Assembly: GCA_014534155.1 (NCBI GenBank)
Contig: JACVSB010000087.1
Coordinates: forward strand, 1 to 7,256
Reading direction: 5' to 3'
Source of the DNA: Thermoleophilia bacterium
Lineage (GTDB): Bacteria; Actinomycetota; Thermoleophilia; Gaiellales; Gaiellaceae
Length of the DNA stretch: 7,256 bases
A program made the position numbers and the translations under genes. This document shows positions 1-6,042 of the stretch, piece after piece. The notes beneath the pieces were generated by a model, which ran no database searches, was not told where the DNA came from, and saw nothing but the letters and a program-made list of their open reading frames with translations. The number at the start of each line of letters is the position of its first letter. The first letter of the stretch is position 1.

Positions 1-2002
1 CGTCCAGGACGACCAGGCCGAGATCCTTCTCCTGCACGTCGCGCGAGAGGATCCGGTGCGTCCCGACGAGGACGTCGACCTTGCCCTCGCCGAACTCGCG
101 CAGGACGCGCTTCACGTCCGCAGGACGACGGAAGCGCGAGACCATCTCGACGGTGACGGGGAAGTCGCGGTAGCGCTCGCGGAAGGTGTTCCAGTGCTGC
201 TGCGCCAGGATCGTCGTGGGCGCGAGGACGAGCGTCTGCTTTCCCGCCACGGTGACGGCGAACGCGGCTCGCACCGCGACCTCGGTCTTGCCGAACCCGA
301 CGTCGCCGCAGACGAGACGGTCCATCGGCCGGGGAGCCTCGAGGTCCTCCTTCACGGCCTCGATCGCCCGCTGCTGGTCGGGCGTCTCCACGTGGGGAAA
401 GCTCGCCTCGAGCTGCTCCAGGAGGTCGGACTCCAGGTCGTAGGCGACGCCGGGCGCGCGTTGCCTCTGCGCGTACAGGGCGATCAGCTCGCCGGCCAGC
501 TCGCGCGCGCCGGCGCGCGCGCGCGTCTTCACGAGTTGCCAGGCCTTGCCTCCGAGCCGCGAGAGCGCAGGGGCGTGCGCGTCGCTTCCGACGTAGCGCG
601 AGACCTTGCCGATCTGCTCGTGGGGGACGTAGAGCCGGTCGTCGCCGCGGAAGGCGAGGAAGAGGTAGTCGCGCGTGACTCCCGCGACGGTTCGGGTCTC
701 GAAGCCGAGCAGCTTTCCGATCCCGTGGTCCTCGTGGACCACGTAGTCGCCCGTCCGCAGGTCGGCGAAGCTCTGCAGCGCCCGCCCGAGGCGGGCGTCC
801 GCACGCGGCGGGCGCTTCCGGAAGACCTGGGTGTCGGGAAGGAGCGCCACGGTTAGATCTCGCGAGACGAAGCCGCGGCGCGCCGGCGAGACGCAGAAGC
901 TGACCGCGGGGTCCGGCGGGAGAGGCTCGCCGGGCTCGAGCAGCGAGATCTTCAGCCTGCGTAGGAGCTGCGCCCGGCGGAGCGCTTCACCCCGGTGTGC
1001 GAACGTGACCACGACGCGGTTTCCCCGCGCGACGAGGGAGCCGAGGTCTCGCTCCGCTTCCGCGAGGCCCCGGGCCGCGAGGGCCGGCCGTTGCGCCTCG
1101 AAGACGTGGCGCTGGCCGCCGGGCAGGTCGTCGAGCTCGAGCGTCCCGTCGAACGGAAGGGCGGGCAGCCGTTCCTCGGCCCACGCGGCGCGCACCTCCT
1201 CGACTTGCCACACGAAGTCCGGTGGAGGGAGAGGCGCGACGAGGTCGGCGGGCACGGCCGCCTCCGCGTTCTCGCCTTCGAGCGCCGCGGCGGCGAGCTC
1301 GAGGCGGCGCTCGCTCGCCGGGTGGACGACGGCTTCGTCCACGGGATGCAGGGCCCGCTGCGTGAAGGCGCTGAACGCGCGGAGGGAGTCGACCTCGTCG
1401 CCGAAGAGCTCGACGCGGATCGGCTCCCGCCCGGTCGTGGGGAAGATGTCGACGATCCCACCGCGAACCGCGAAGTGGCCACGCTGCTCTGCGCGCTCCA
1501 CCCGTTCGTAGCCCGCGAGCGCGAGTCGCGTCACGAGCCCCTCGACGCTCGGCTCGTCGCCGACGGCGATTCGAATCGTCTCCGGCCGCGCCTCGGCCGG
1601 GGGGATCCCCTGTGCACATCCGAGCGCCGACGCGCACACGAGCCCTCCGCGCGCGAGGACGTCGAGCGCACGCGCGCGCTCGCCGACCAGGTGCGCCGGC
1701 GGCTCGAGGCCGGTTTCCCAGCTAACGCCGCGCGACGAGAAGAGACCCACGGCGTCCTCGCCGACGAACCACCCCGCGGCCTCGGCGACGTCTCGCGCGT
1801 CTGCGTCCTCCGGGAGCACGCAGACGAGCGGGCCGCCCCGGGCGAGCCACACCGCGGCGAGGAAGAGCGGAAGGATCGGCTCCGACACGCGCGTCCGCCC
1901 CGGGGCATCGAGGAGCTCGCGAACGTGTGCGCTCGCGGCGAGCTCCCGGGCGAGCACGCCCAGGACGGGAGCATCGCTCAGCGCGGTCGCTTGCTGACTC
2001 AT
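1..2002 (-). CDS. mfd: Transcription-repair coupling factor Mfd (N-terminal 667 residues, runs off the window)
   Basis: Mfd is a cytoplasmic ATP-driven DNA translocase that pushes stalled RNA polymerase off DNA and recruits UvrA to the lesion. Reading from ATG at 2002, the frame stays open to the left edge. Residues about 1-400 are the UvrB-like part, with RGGIVDIFP near 180-188 followed by an RVELFGDEVDSLR stretch. The RNA-polymerase-interacting (CarD-like) domain begins near residue 418 with GDYVVHEDHGIG. The RecG-like helicase core shows Walker A GDVGFGKTE (566-574, Lys572), motif Ia APTTILAQQH (594-603) and GTHRILSRDV (from 647). The window stops at Asp667, the first residue of the expected DEEQ motif II, so the second helicase lobe, the translocation motif and the C-terminal UvrA-masking domain lie outside. 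Walker A lies about 60 residues earlier than in E. coli Mfd, so the N-terminal part is somewhat compact. No clear Shine-Dalgarno sequence precedes the ATG. The identification is firm; the exact start is likely but not proved. Confidence 0.96.
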   Translation of the reverse strand, partial: MSQQATALSDAPVLGVLARELAASAHVRELLDAPGRTRVSEPILPLFLAAVWLARGGPLVCVLPEDADARDVAEAAGWFVGEDAVGLFSSRGVSWETGLEPPAHLVGERARALDVLARGGLVCASALGCAQGIPPAEARPETIRIAVGDEPSVEGLVTRLALAGYERVERAEQRGHFAVRGGIVDIFPTTGREPIRVELFGDEVDSLRAFSAFTQRALHPVDEAVVHPASERRLELAAAALEGENAEAAVPADLVAPLPPPDFVWQVEEVRAAWAEERLPALPFDGTLELDDLPGGQRHVFEAQRPALAARGLAEAERDLGSLVARGNRVVVTFAHRGEALRRAQLLRRLKISLLEPGEPLPPDPAVSFCVSPARRGFVSRDLTVALLPDTQVFRKRPPRADARLGRALQSFADLRTGDYVVHEDHGIGKLLGFETRTVAGVTRDYLFLAFRGDDRLYVPHEQIGKVSRYVGSDAHAPALSRLGGKAWQLVKTRARAGARELAGELIALYAQRQRAPGVAYDLESDLLEQLEASFPHVETPDQQRAIEAVKEDLEAPRPMDRLVCGDVGFGKTEVAVRAAFAVTVAGKQTLVLAPTTILAQQHWNTFRERYRDFPVTVEMVSRFRRPADVKRVLREFGEGKVDVLVGTHRILSRDVQEKDLGLVVLD

Positions 2003-2034
2003 CCCGAAGGGCCGACGCGGCGGTGCGGCGGCGC

Positions 2035-2063
2035 TTGATGCTAGCTCCCGACGCCGGTTTACT
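2035..2063 (+). promoter_or_regulatory. Candidate promoter for the 2072 gene, giving a leaderless transcript
   Basis: TTGATG (2035-2040) and TTTACT (2058-2063) are separated by exactly 17 bases, and each matches four of six positions of the sigma-70-type consensus. A start of transcription seven to nine bases after the -10 would fall at about 2070-2072, on or beside the ATG at 2072. No Shine-Dalgarno sequence precedes that ATG, so a leaderless message is the simplest reading. The 69-base divergent spacer may also hold an mfd promoter, but I see only a weak TAGCAT on the minus strand (2043-2038). Confidence 0.35.
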
Positions 2064-2071
2064 TCGCCGCC

Positions 2072-2341
2072 ATGGCGGGAGAGCTCGTCGACATCGGAAG
2101 GCGCCCGACGCTCGTCGCTTCGTTCACCGGGCCCGGAGCGGCAACGCGCTTCCAGGCGTGGCGAACGGCGAACGCGGACCGGCTCGCATCCGTTCCGGCA
2201 AGCGCGTACCGAGTCGAGTACGGGAGGGCGGGCTCGCAGCGGCTGATCCGCGTCCGAATCGACGAGACGGCGCTTCCGCCCGGCCTTTCGGGGCCCGACG
2301 AGGCCGGGGCCGCGGACGGGCTTCCGCCGACGGCGGCCTGA
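2072..2341 (+). CDS. Small conserved-looking protein of unknown function (89 aa)
   Basis: I do not recognise this protein. It is soluble-looking, with no signal peptide or membrane segment. A short beta-like stretch (TLVASF) near residue 13 and a helix-like region (ATRFQAWRTANADRLASV) are followed by beta-like stretches YRVEYG and LIRVRIDE. The last 20 residues are Gly/Pro/Ala-rich and probably unstructured. About 85 % of its codons end in G or C, as expected of genes here, and its amino-acid mix is protein-like, unlike overlapping frames. It lies in the 398-base gap between pth and mfd but on the opposite strand: divergent from mfd (69 bases between starts) and convergent with pth (59 bases between stops). 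In Bacillus subtilis the small gene fin occupies the pth-mfd gap, but on the same strand, and I see no similarity to Fin's cysteine motifs. It could be a spurious reading frame; I favour a real gene. Confidence 0.55.
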   Translation: MAGELVDIGRRPTLVASFTGPGAATRFQAWRTANADRLASVPASAYRVEYGRAGSQRLIRVRIDETALPPGLSGPDEAGAADGLPPTAA

Positions 2342-2343
2342 CC

Positions 2344-2401
2344 GAGCCGCGCCGTGCCGCGGCGCTCCCTTCCCGGGTGTCCGCCTCCTCCGGAGCGAGG
2401 C
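2344..2401. terminator. Two hairpins between convergent genes, possible bidirectional terminator
   Basis: Between the stop of the 2072 gene and the pth stop there are two potential stems. The first pairs GAGC-CGCG (2344-2351) with CGCG and GCTC (2358-2361, 2364-2367), with a two-base bulge and a six-base loop. The second pairs GCCTC (2383-2387) with GAGGC (2397-2401) around a nine-base loop. Neither has a T-tract, so classical intrinsic termination is not shown. The location between converging genes is the main argument. Confidence 0.3.
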
Positions 2402-3003
2402 TAGGGGCGCTCGTTGTAGCGCTGCTGCGCCTCTTCGAGCCCGTCGAGCACGAGCGACTCGGCCGCATCGGCCGCCCTCGACACGATCGAGTCCACGTCG
2501 ACGTCCTCGGAGAAGGGAGAAAGCACGAAGTCGGCGACCGGGCGAGGGTCGCCGCGCTCGGGACGCCCCACCCCCACGCGGAGGCGAAGGAAGTCGGGCG
2601 TCCCGAGCGCCCGCGCGATCGAGCGCAGGCCGTTGTGCCCGGCGAGCCCTCCACCGAGCCGCGCCTGCAGCCGCCCGACCTCGAGGTCGACCTCGTCGTG
2701 GACGACGAGGAGCCGGTCTGCCGGCGTCTTGAAGAAGCGCGAGGCCGCGCCGACGCTCCGCCCCGAGTCGTTCATGTACGTCAACGGCTTCAGGAGCGCC
2801 GCGCGCCGCCCGTCGACGCGCACCTCGGCGAGCTCGCCCGAGAACTTCGACCGAAAGGAGCCCCCGGTTCGGCGCGCGAGCTCGTCGCACACCAGGAAGC
2901 CCACGTTGTGACGCGTGCTCGAGTACTCCCGCCCGGGATTGCCGAGCCCCGCGACCAGCAGGTCGAGCGACGAGCTTTGCTCGCGCCCGCGGAAGAGCCG
3001 CAC
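2401..3003 (-). CDS. pth: Peptidyl-tRNA hydrolase (bacterial Pth family)
   Basis: Pth cleaves the ester bond in peptidyl-tRNAs that drop off ribosomes, recycling tRNA in the cytoplasm; it is usually essential. The 200-residue product is of normal length for the family. Key residues are all visible: GLGNPG (19-24, Asn22), the catalytic His32 in TRHNVGF, LLKPLTYMNDSG (70-81, Asn78), HDEVDL with Asp103 as partner of the catalytic His, and GLAGHNGLRS with His123-Asn124. The start is GTG at 3003. The only upstream in-frame codons before a stop are two sense codons, and there is no ATG, GTG or TTG before the conserved core, so this start is well constrained. It begins six bases after the rplY stop, in the same frame as rplY, and no strong ribosome binding site is seen, which suggests translational coupling. 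An N-terminal tail of about 12 residues precedes the first core strand. Confidence 0.97.
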   Translation of the reverse strand: MRLFRGREQSSSLDLLVAGLGNPGREYSSTRHNVGFLVCDELARRTGGSFRSKFSGELAEVRVDGRRAALLKPLTYMNDSGRSVGAASRFFKTPADRLLVVHDEVDLEVGRLQARLGGGLAGHNGLRSIARALGTPDFLRLRVGVGRPERGDPRPVADFVLSPFSEDVDVDSIVSRAADAAESLVLDGLEEAQQRYNERP

Positions 3004-3009
3004 GAGGGC

Positions 3010-3726
3010 TTACCCGGAGGCCGTCTGGTTCTCTCCGGCGGCGTCTCCGCCGGGTTCCGCGGGCCGTTCGGACGCACCCTGCGGCTGCTCCTCGCCCGGG
3101 ACCTCGCCGGCGGCCGCAGCCTCCTCCTCGGCGAGCATCTCCTCGGGAACCTCGACGCGCGTCGGCTGGCCCACGCTCGCGAGCACGGTCTCCGGGTCGT
3201 CCAGGAGCGTCGTGCCCGTCGGCGGGCGCAGGTCGGACAGCCGGGCGCTCTCGCCGATCTGGAGCGCCGAGACGTCGAGCTCCAGCCGGTCGGGCACGTC
3301 CATGGGTAACGCCTCCACGTTGACCTCGCGCGTCACCTGCGTGAGGACGCCGCCCACGGTCACACCCTCCGGCTCACCGACGAGCTCGACCGCGACCTGT
3401 GCCTGGATCGGCTGGTCGAGCTGAACTTCCTGGAGGTCGACGTGGAGCAGGCGGCCCCGCGTGGGATGGAGCTGGTAGTCCTTGAGGATCGCGTGGCGCG
3501 TCTTCGTGCCTCCGGCCGCGAGCACGACGTCGAGGATCGCGTGTGTCCCGTGCTCGCCGGTGAGCGCCCGGCGAAGGTCTCGCTCGTGGATCGCGAACGC
3601 CTGGGCCTCGCCCCCGTTCCCGTAGATGACGCCCGGAACCTTGCCGGTCGTCCGCAGTCGGCGCGCCTCGTCGCTTCCCACCCGCTCGCGCTGCTCGACT
3701 TCCAGCCTGATCCGCTCGCCGGCCAT
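3010..3726 (-). CDS. rplY: 50S ribosomal protein L25, long TL5/Ctc type
   Basis: L25 of the Ctc/TL5 type binds 5S rRNA in the large subunit. The protein has 238 residues, so it is the two-domain form and not the 94-residue E. coli type. The N-terminal RNA-binding domain (about 1-100) shows LRTTGKVPGVIYG (24-36) and the family signature DYQLHPTRGRLLHVDLQE (83-100). The C-terminal TL5 beta domain (about 101-190) shows GGVLTQVTREVNVEALP, then DVPDRLELDVSALQIGES. A low-complexity tail rich in Glu, Ala, Pro and Gly (about 193-238) follows, as in many relatives. ATG at 3726 gives the normal N-terminus. No Shine-Dalgarno sequence precedes it. A TACACT hexamer on the minus strand (3743-3738) lies 11 bases upstream and could serve as a -10 for a near-leaderless message, though no good -35 is present. 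The small membrane gene ends 28 bases upstream; pth starts six bases downstream. Some databases call this protein Ctc. Confidence 0.95.
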   Translation of the reverse strand: MAGERIRLEVEQRERVGSDEARRLRTTGKVPGVIYGNGGEAQAFAIHERDLRRALTGEHGTHAILDVVLAAGGTKTRHAILKDYQLHPTRGRLLHVDLQEVQLDQPIQAQVAVELVGEPEGVTVGGVLTQVTREVNVEALPMDVPDRLELDVSALQIGESARLSDLRPPTGTTLLDDPETVLASVGQPTRVEVPEEMLAEEEAAAAGEVPGEEQPQGASERPAEPGGDAAGENQTASG

Positions 3727-3754
3727 CCCGGTCGGCCAGTGTAGCCACGCCGGG

Positions 3755-3871
3755 CTAGGCGAAGAACAGCGAGCGCAGGAGGAGCAGCACCGGAATCCAG
3801 GCTGCGAGCGCGAAGAAGAGGGAGGTGAAGAACGCCGTCGCGAGGACGAACGCGTGCGTGTTCGGATCCAT
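3755..3871 (-). CDS. Small single-span membrane protein (38 aa)
   Basis: This short frame encodes a polar N-terminus (MDPNTHAF), a long hydrophobic stretch from about residue 8 to 32 (including LATAFFTSLFFALAAW and PVLLLL) and a short C-terminus with one Arg (RSLFFA). It would form one membrane helix, perhaps with the N-terminus outside since the only clear positive charge is near the C-terminus. Nearly all codons end in G or C. ATG at 3871 is used here; GTG at 3877 in the same frame would add two residues and is better spaced (10 bases) from GAGAAGG on the minus strand (3894-3888). It lies 28 bases before rplY on the same strand and probably shares its message. I do not recognise the family. 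Being short, it could be a chance frame, but hydrophobic and codon patterns together argue for a real gene. Confidence 0.6.
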   Translation of the reverse strand: MDPNTHAFVLATAFFTSLFFALAAWIPVLLLLRSLFFA

Positions 3872-3924
3872 GCTCACCGCAGATTGACCTTCTCGAGGAA
3901 CGGCGAAGCCGCCGCTCACGTCTC

Positions 3925-3952
3925 AGTATCGCGACGCGCGCGTCCTGCGCAA
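3925..3952 (-). promoter_or_regulatory. Candidate promoter for the small membrane gene-rplY-pth unit
   Basis: On the minus strand TTGCGC (3952-3947) is followed after 16 bases by GATACT (3930-3925), which matches four of six -10 positions. Transcription would begin near 3918, leaving a leader of about 40 bases that includes GAGAAGG ahead of the small membrane gene. The match is modest and rests on position as much as sequence. Confidence 0.3.
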
Positions 3953-4014
3953 CCGCTCAGAGGAGGGATACCAGGGGGAGGCGGAGGCAACGATCGTGTG
4001 ACGAGAGCGCGTTC

Positions 4015-4890
4015 ATGGCCGACTCCGAGGGGACAACGAGGAACGGGGAGCCTGTCGCGAGGGCCACCGCGCGCGCGGGCTCCGAACCAGCGGTCGTTCG
4101 GCTCGAGATCTACGCCGCTCAGGCTCCGCCCGAGGTGGCGCCGACGCGCGGCGCGCGCCGGAAGACCCCCCGGTCGGCGTCGCGCCGGCCAGCGCCTCGC
4201 GTTCAGGCGCCGAGTGCCGAGGCCGCCACCTCCGAGGAGCGCGAGCGAGCGCTCCGGGAGCGGGAACGCGCGGCGGTGGAGCAGGAGGCGCTCGCCCGCG
4301 CCCGCGAAGAGACTCTCGAGGCGCGTACGGCTGCGCTCGCGGACCGCGAGCGCGCAGTTGCGGGACGAGAGGTCGAGGTCGCAGAGCGAGAGCGCGAGGT
4401 CGCCGGGCGGGACGGAGAGCTCGAGCGGCTCGAGCGTGAGCTCGACGCGCGCGAGGCCGAGCTCGAGCGTGAGCTCGACGCGCGCGAGGCGGTGCTCCGC
4501 GAGCGCGAGGGGATGGTGGCCGAGCGCGAGCGCGAGCACGCCGAGCGCGAGCGCGAGCACGCCGAGCGCGCCCTCGCGCGCGCGGGAGACCACGGAGTCG
4601 CCGGCGAGCGGATGGAGCTGCAGCGGCGCGAGAAGCGCCTGGCCGAGCTCGAGGAGGCGCTCGCTGACCAGGCGCGCCGGCTCGACGAGCGGGAGGCCGA
4701 CCTCGAGCTCGACCGGGTGGGCGCGGACGCGAACCTCGAGTACCGCGAGCAGAAGCTGGACGAGCGGACGCGCGCGCTGGACGAGCTCGACAGGCGCCTG
4801 GCCGAGAAGGAAGCCGAGCTCGCCGCCTACGTCGCGCGGATACAGGGAGAGCTGCACCGGCGGGAGCTCGAGGCCTGGAACGCGGCCTAG
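4015..4890 (+). CDS. Long coiled-coil protein of unknown function (291 aa)
   Basis: The first 70 residues are polar, Ala/Pro/Arg-rich and probably disordered, with one possible strand (VVRLEIY, 28-34). From about residue 73 to the end the protein is an almost unbroken highly charged helix rich in Glu, Arg, Ala and Leu, typical of a coiled coil, with a likely break around GDHGVAGE (near 190). Two internal tandem repeats are visible: an 11-residue unit LERELDAREA plus one (139-149 and 150-160) and a 7-residue unit AEREREH (169-175 and 176-182, with a partial third copy). There is no signal peptide, membrane span or enzyme motif, so it is probably cytoplasmic and structural or scaffolding. ATG at 4015 is the only plausible start; a weak GAGAG lies nine bases upstream, while an AGGAGG at 3961-3966 is too distant. 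It is divergent from the rplY unit. Similarity searches will tend to hit unrelated coiled coils, so no function is proposed. Confidence 0.8.
   Translation: MADSEGTTRNGEPVARATARAGSEPAVVRLEIYAAQAPPEVAPTRGARRKTPRSASRRPAPRVQAPSAEAATSEERERALRERERAAVEQEALARAREETLEARTAALADRERAVAGREVEVAEREREVAGRDGELERLERELDAREAELERELDAREAVLREREGMVAEREREHAEREREHAERALARAGDHGVAGERMELQRREKRLAELEEALADQARRLDEREADLELDRVGADANLEYREQKLDERTRALDELDRRLAEKEAELAAYVARIQGELHRRELEAWNAA
4429..4494 (+). repeat. Tandem 33-base repeat within the coiled-coil gene
   Basis: Two adjacent 33-base units (4429-4461 and 4462-4494) are identical over their first 29 bases and encode successive 11-residue blocks beginning LERELDAREA. Eleven residues is the hendecad period of coiled coils, so the duplication keeps the helix in register. 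Confidence 0.9.
4519..4569 (+). repeat. Tandem 21-base heptad repeat within the coiled-coil gene
   Basis: Two identical 21-base units (4519-4539 and 4540-4560), then nine bases of a third, encode AEREREH repeats. Twenty-one bases correspond exactly to one coiled-coil heptad. The bases are a simple GAGCGC-rich pattern that is prone to slippage during replication. Confidence 0.9.
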
Positions 4891-4948
4891 GGCGGGAGAC
4901 CGGGTCGCTGCGCGCTCACGTCGAGTAACGACTCCGCCCGCCCCTTTT
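4890..4948 (+). terminator. Candidate terminator after the coiled-coil gene
   Basis: GGGCGGG (4890-4896, overlapping the stop codon) can pair with CCCGCCC (4937-4943), followed by C and four T (4945-4948). The loop of about 40 bases contains a smaller potential stem, GTCG with CGAC. The T-run is short and the loop large, so this is a tentative call supported mainly by its place directly after the gene. Confidence 0.35.
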
Positions 4949-5678
4949 CAGCGGTGTCCAGAGGTGAGACCCCGACAAGGCTGCAGTTGACACTTCCATC
5001 CGGCGGGGGAGAACACGCGCCGTCACGCGAGAGACGGCGTCCGCCTGGCAGCCCGCGGAGCGCCCAGCCGGACGGGGCTAGGAAGGCCACGGCCGGTCTG
5101 ACGTCGGACATCGCCCTTGGCGCGGACGGTCCCCCGCCGGCACGACGAGAGGCCGGCGCGCTTCTCGGGCTGCGGCTCCCCGATAGCGCGTCCGGCCTCC
5201 GCACAGACATTACTATTGTTGACACCGCGCGTGAGACGGGTGCTGCCGCAAAGCCCGTAATTTGCGAGAAGTCTCTGGCCGCGCGGCGCGCCGCACGTCG
5301 TACGAAGCGCACGCGGCGCGATCGCGAGCGACCGATTCCTCTCCACGCCGGACAGCCGACGTCCGGGTCAGATCCCAGACATGGCTCTCCTAGCCAGAAC
5401 CGTCGCTTCTTCGCGCCCCGCGGCACGAGAGGCGGCGGGCGACCGCCGCCCCGTCGCCCGCCGTCCTCGTTTCCGCGGCCCACCGGTCGCGTTCCGTTCC
5501 CGTCCTTCGTCTCCCTCGCCCGGACACCGGAGACGCCTCAACTCTTCCGCGCGGAGACGCGCCGCGTGTCACCCGATCGGGGGATTTCCGCATGTCAGCG
5601 TATCCGCCCTCTGCGCAGCCGATCGTCAGCGCTTCCCGACCGGCCCACCGTCACCCCGCGTGGCGAGTAACGCGCGGG
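4949..5678. other. Gene-free stretch of about 730 bases with several hairpins
   Basis: All reading frames here give Arg/Pro/Ser/Gly-rich strings without recognisable domains, plausible start signals or membrane patterns, so I see no gene. The stretch holds a hairpin of CGCCGTC (5018-5024) with GACGGCG (5033-5039), the 12-base palindrome GCGGCGCGCCGC (5283-5294), a strong hairpin at 5431-5465, the palindrome CCCGATCGGG (5572-5581) and a stem of CCCGCG (5655-5660) with CGCGGG (5673-5678) just before a promoter. Two exact TTGACA hexamers (4987-4992 and 5219-5224) lack a good -10 at normal spacing. It could be an untranslated leader, a non-coding RNA locus or the residue of lost genes; the sequence does not decide. 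Confidence 0.6.
5431..5465. other. Strong GC-rich hairpin (13-pair stem) in the gene-free stretch
   Basis: CGGCGGGCGAC (5433-5443) and GTCGCCCGCCG (5453-5463) are perfect inverted repeats of 11 bases around a nine-base loop. Adding the G-T and G-C pairs outside (5432-5464 and 5431-5465) gives 13 pairs. Neither side is followed by a T-tract. It might be a factor-dependent terminator, part of a structured RNA, or a binding site. Confidence 0.6.
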
Positions 5679-5708
5679 TTGCACGGGTCCCCGTCGGCGG
5701 CGTAGATT
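5679..5708 (+). promoter_or_regulatory. Candidate promoter for the 5743 gene
   Basis: TTGCAC (5679-5684) and TAGATT (5703-5708) are 18 bases apart, a common form of housekeeping promoter in high-GC actinobacteria. Transcription would start near 5715, leaving a leader of about 28 bases that contains GGGGAGGA, a good ribosome binding site five bases before the ATG at 5743. An inverted repeat (5655-5660 with 5673-5678) abuts the -35 on its upstream side. Confidence 0.45.
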
Positions 5709-5742
5709 CGGCGCGTTCCTAGGGGAGAACGGGGAGGAAGCC

Positions 5743-6042
5743 ATGCACGCGCGGTTGAGCTTCTACGACACGGGCGGCGCCTCGAGAGACGAGATCGTGG
5801 GCGCCTTCGAGGGTGTGAGAGGCGCTGTGGAGCAAATGCAGGGAAACCAGGGAGCGATGCTGCTCGTGAGCCCCGAGGGCGGGAAGGCGATCACGATCAC
5901 GCTCTGGGAAAGCGAGGACGACTTGCGCGCGACGCAACAGCAGGCCGACGAGACCCGCCGGCAAGCCGCTGGAGGCGCCGGGATGACGATTCGCGGGGTC
6001 GAGTCGTACGAGGTGGCGCTCGAGTTCGGAGCGCGCCAGTAG
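5743..6042 (+). CDS. Dimeric alpha-beta-barrel (ABM-like) protein, 99 aa
   Basis: The order of elements is that of a ferredoxin-like dimeric alpha-beta-barrel subunit: strand HARLSFYD (2-9), helix about 14-33 (RDEIVGAFEGVRGAVEQM), strand GAMLLVSPEG, strand KAITITLWESEDD with the WES motif typical of ABM-type proteins, a second helix (LRATQQQADETRRQAAGG) and a last strand GVESYEVALEF. Members include monooxygenases that work on quinone-like compounds and many uncharacterised proteins; no catalytic residues can be assigned here, so enzyme activity is open. The start is well supported by GGGGAGGA five bases before the ATG, and a promoter lies just upstream. It is about 150 bases before the acetyltransferase gene on the same strand and may or may not share its transcript. 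Confidence 0.8.
   Translation: MHARLSFYDTGGASRDEIVGAFEGVRGAVEQMQGNQGAMLLVSPEGGKAITITLWESEDDLRATQQQADETRRQAAGGAGMTIRGVESYEVALEFGARQ

Noticed and set aside
1568..1580. GATTCGAATC, resembling the T-loop of a tRNA
   Set aside because: It lies within the Mfd coding frame and no acceptor, D or anticodon stems can be built around it.
56..2038. Long plus-strand frames across the mfd region (56-856 and 995-2038)
   Set aside because: They are antisense to a continuous Mfd reading frame with all expected motifs, and their products are Arg/Glu/Pro-rich without recognisable domains.
1927..3309. A 460-codon plus-strand frame across pth and rplY
   Set aside because: It is antisense to two clearly identified genes and has no family features.
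3916..4857. A 313-codon open frame on the minus strand, antisense to the coiled-coil gene
   Set aside because: It is the mirror of GAG/GCG/CGC-rich codons, which become CTC/CGC/GCG. Its Leu/Ala/Arg string lacks a domain, and the plus strand has the proper coiled-coil pattern and codon-ending bias.
4987..5016. TTGACA as the start of a promoter after the coiled-coil gene
   Set aside because: No acceptable -10 hexamer is found 16-19 bases downstream.
4887..5722. Frames of 67-238 codons on both strands in the gene-free stretch
   Set aside because: All are Arg/Pro/Ser/Gly-rich with no ribosome binding site, domain or membrane pattern; they reflect the low stop frequency of GC-rich DNA.
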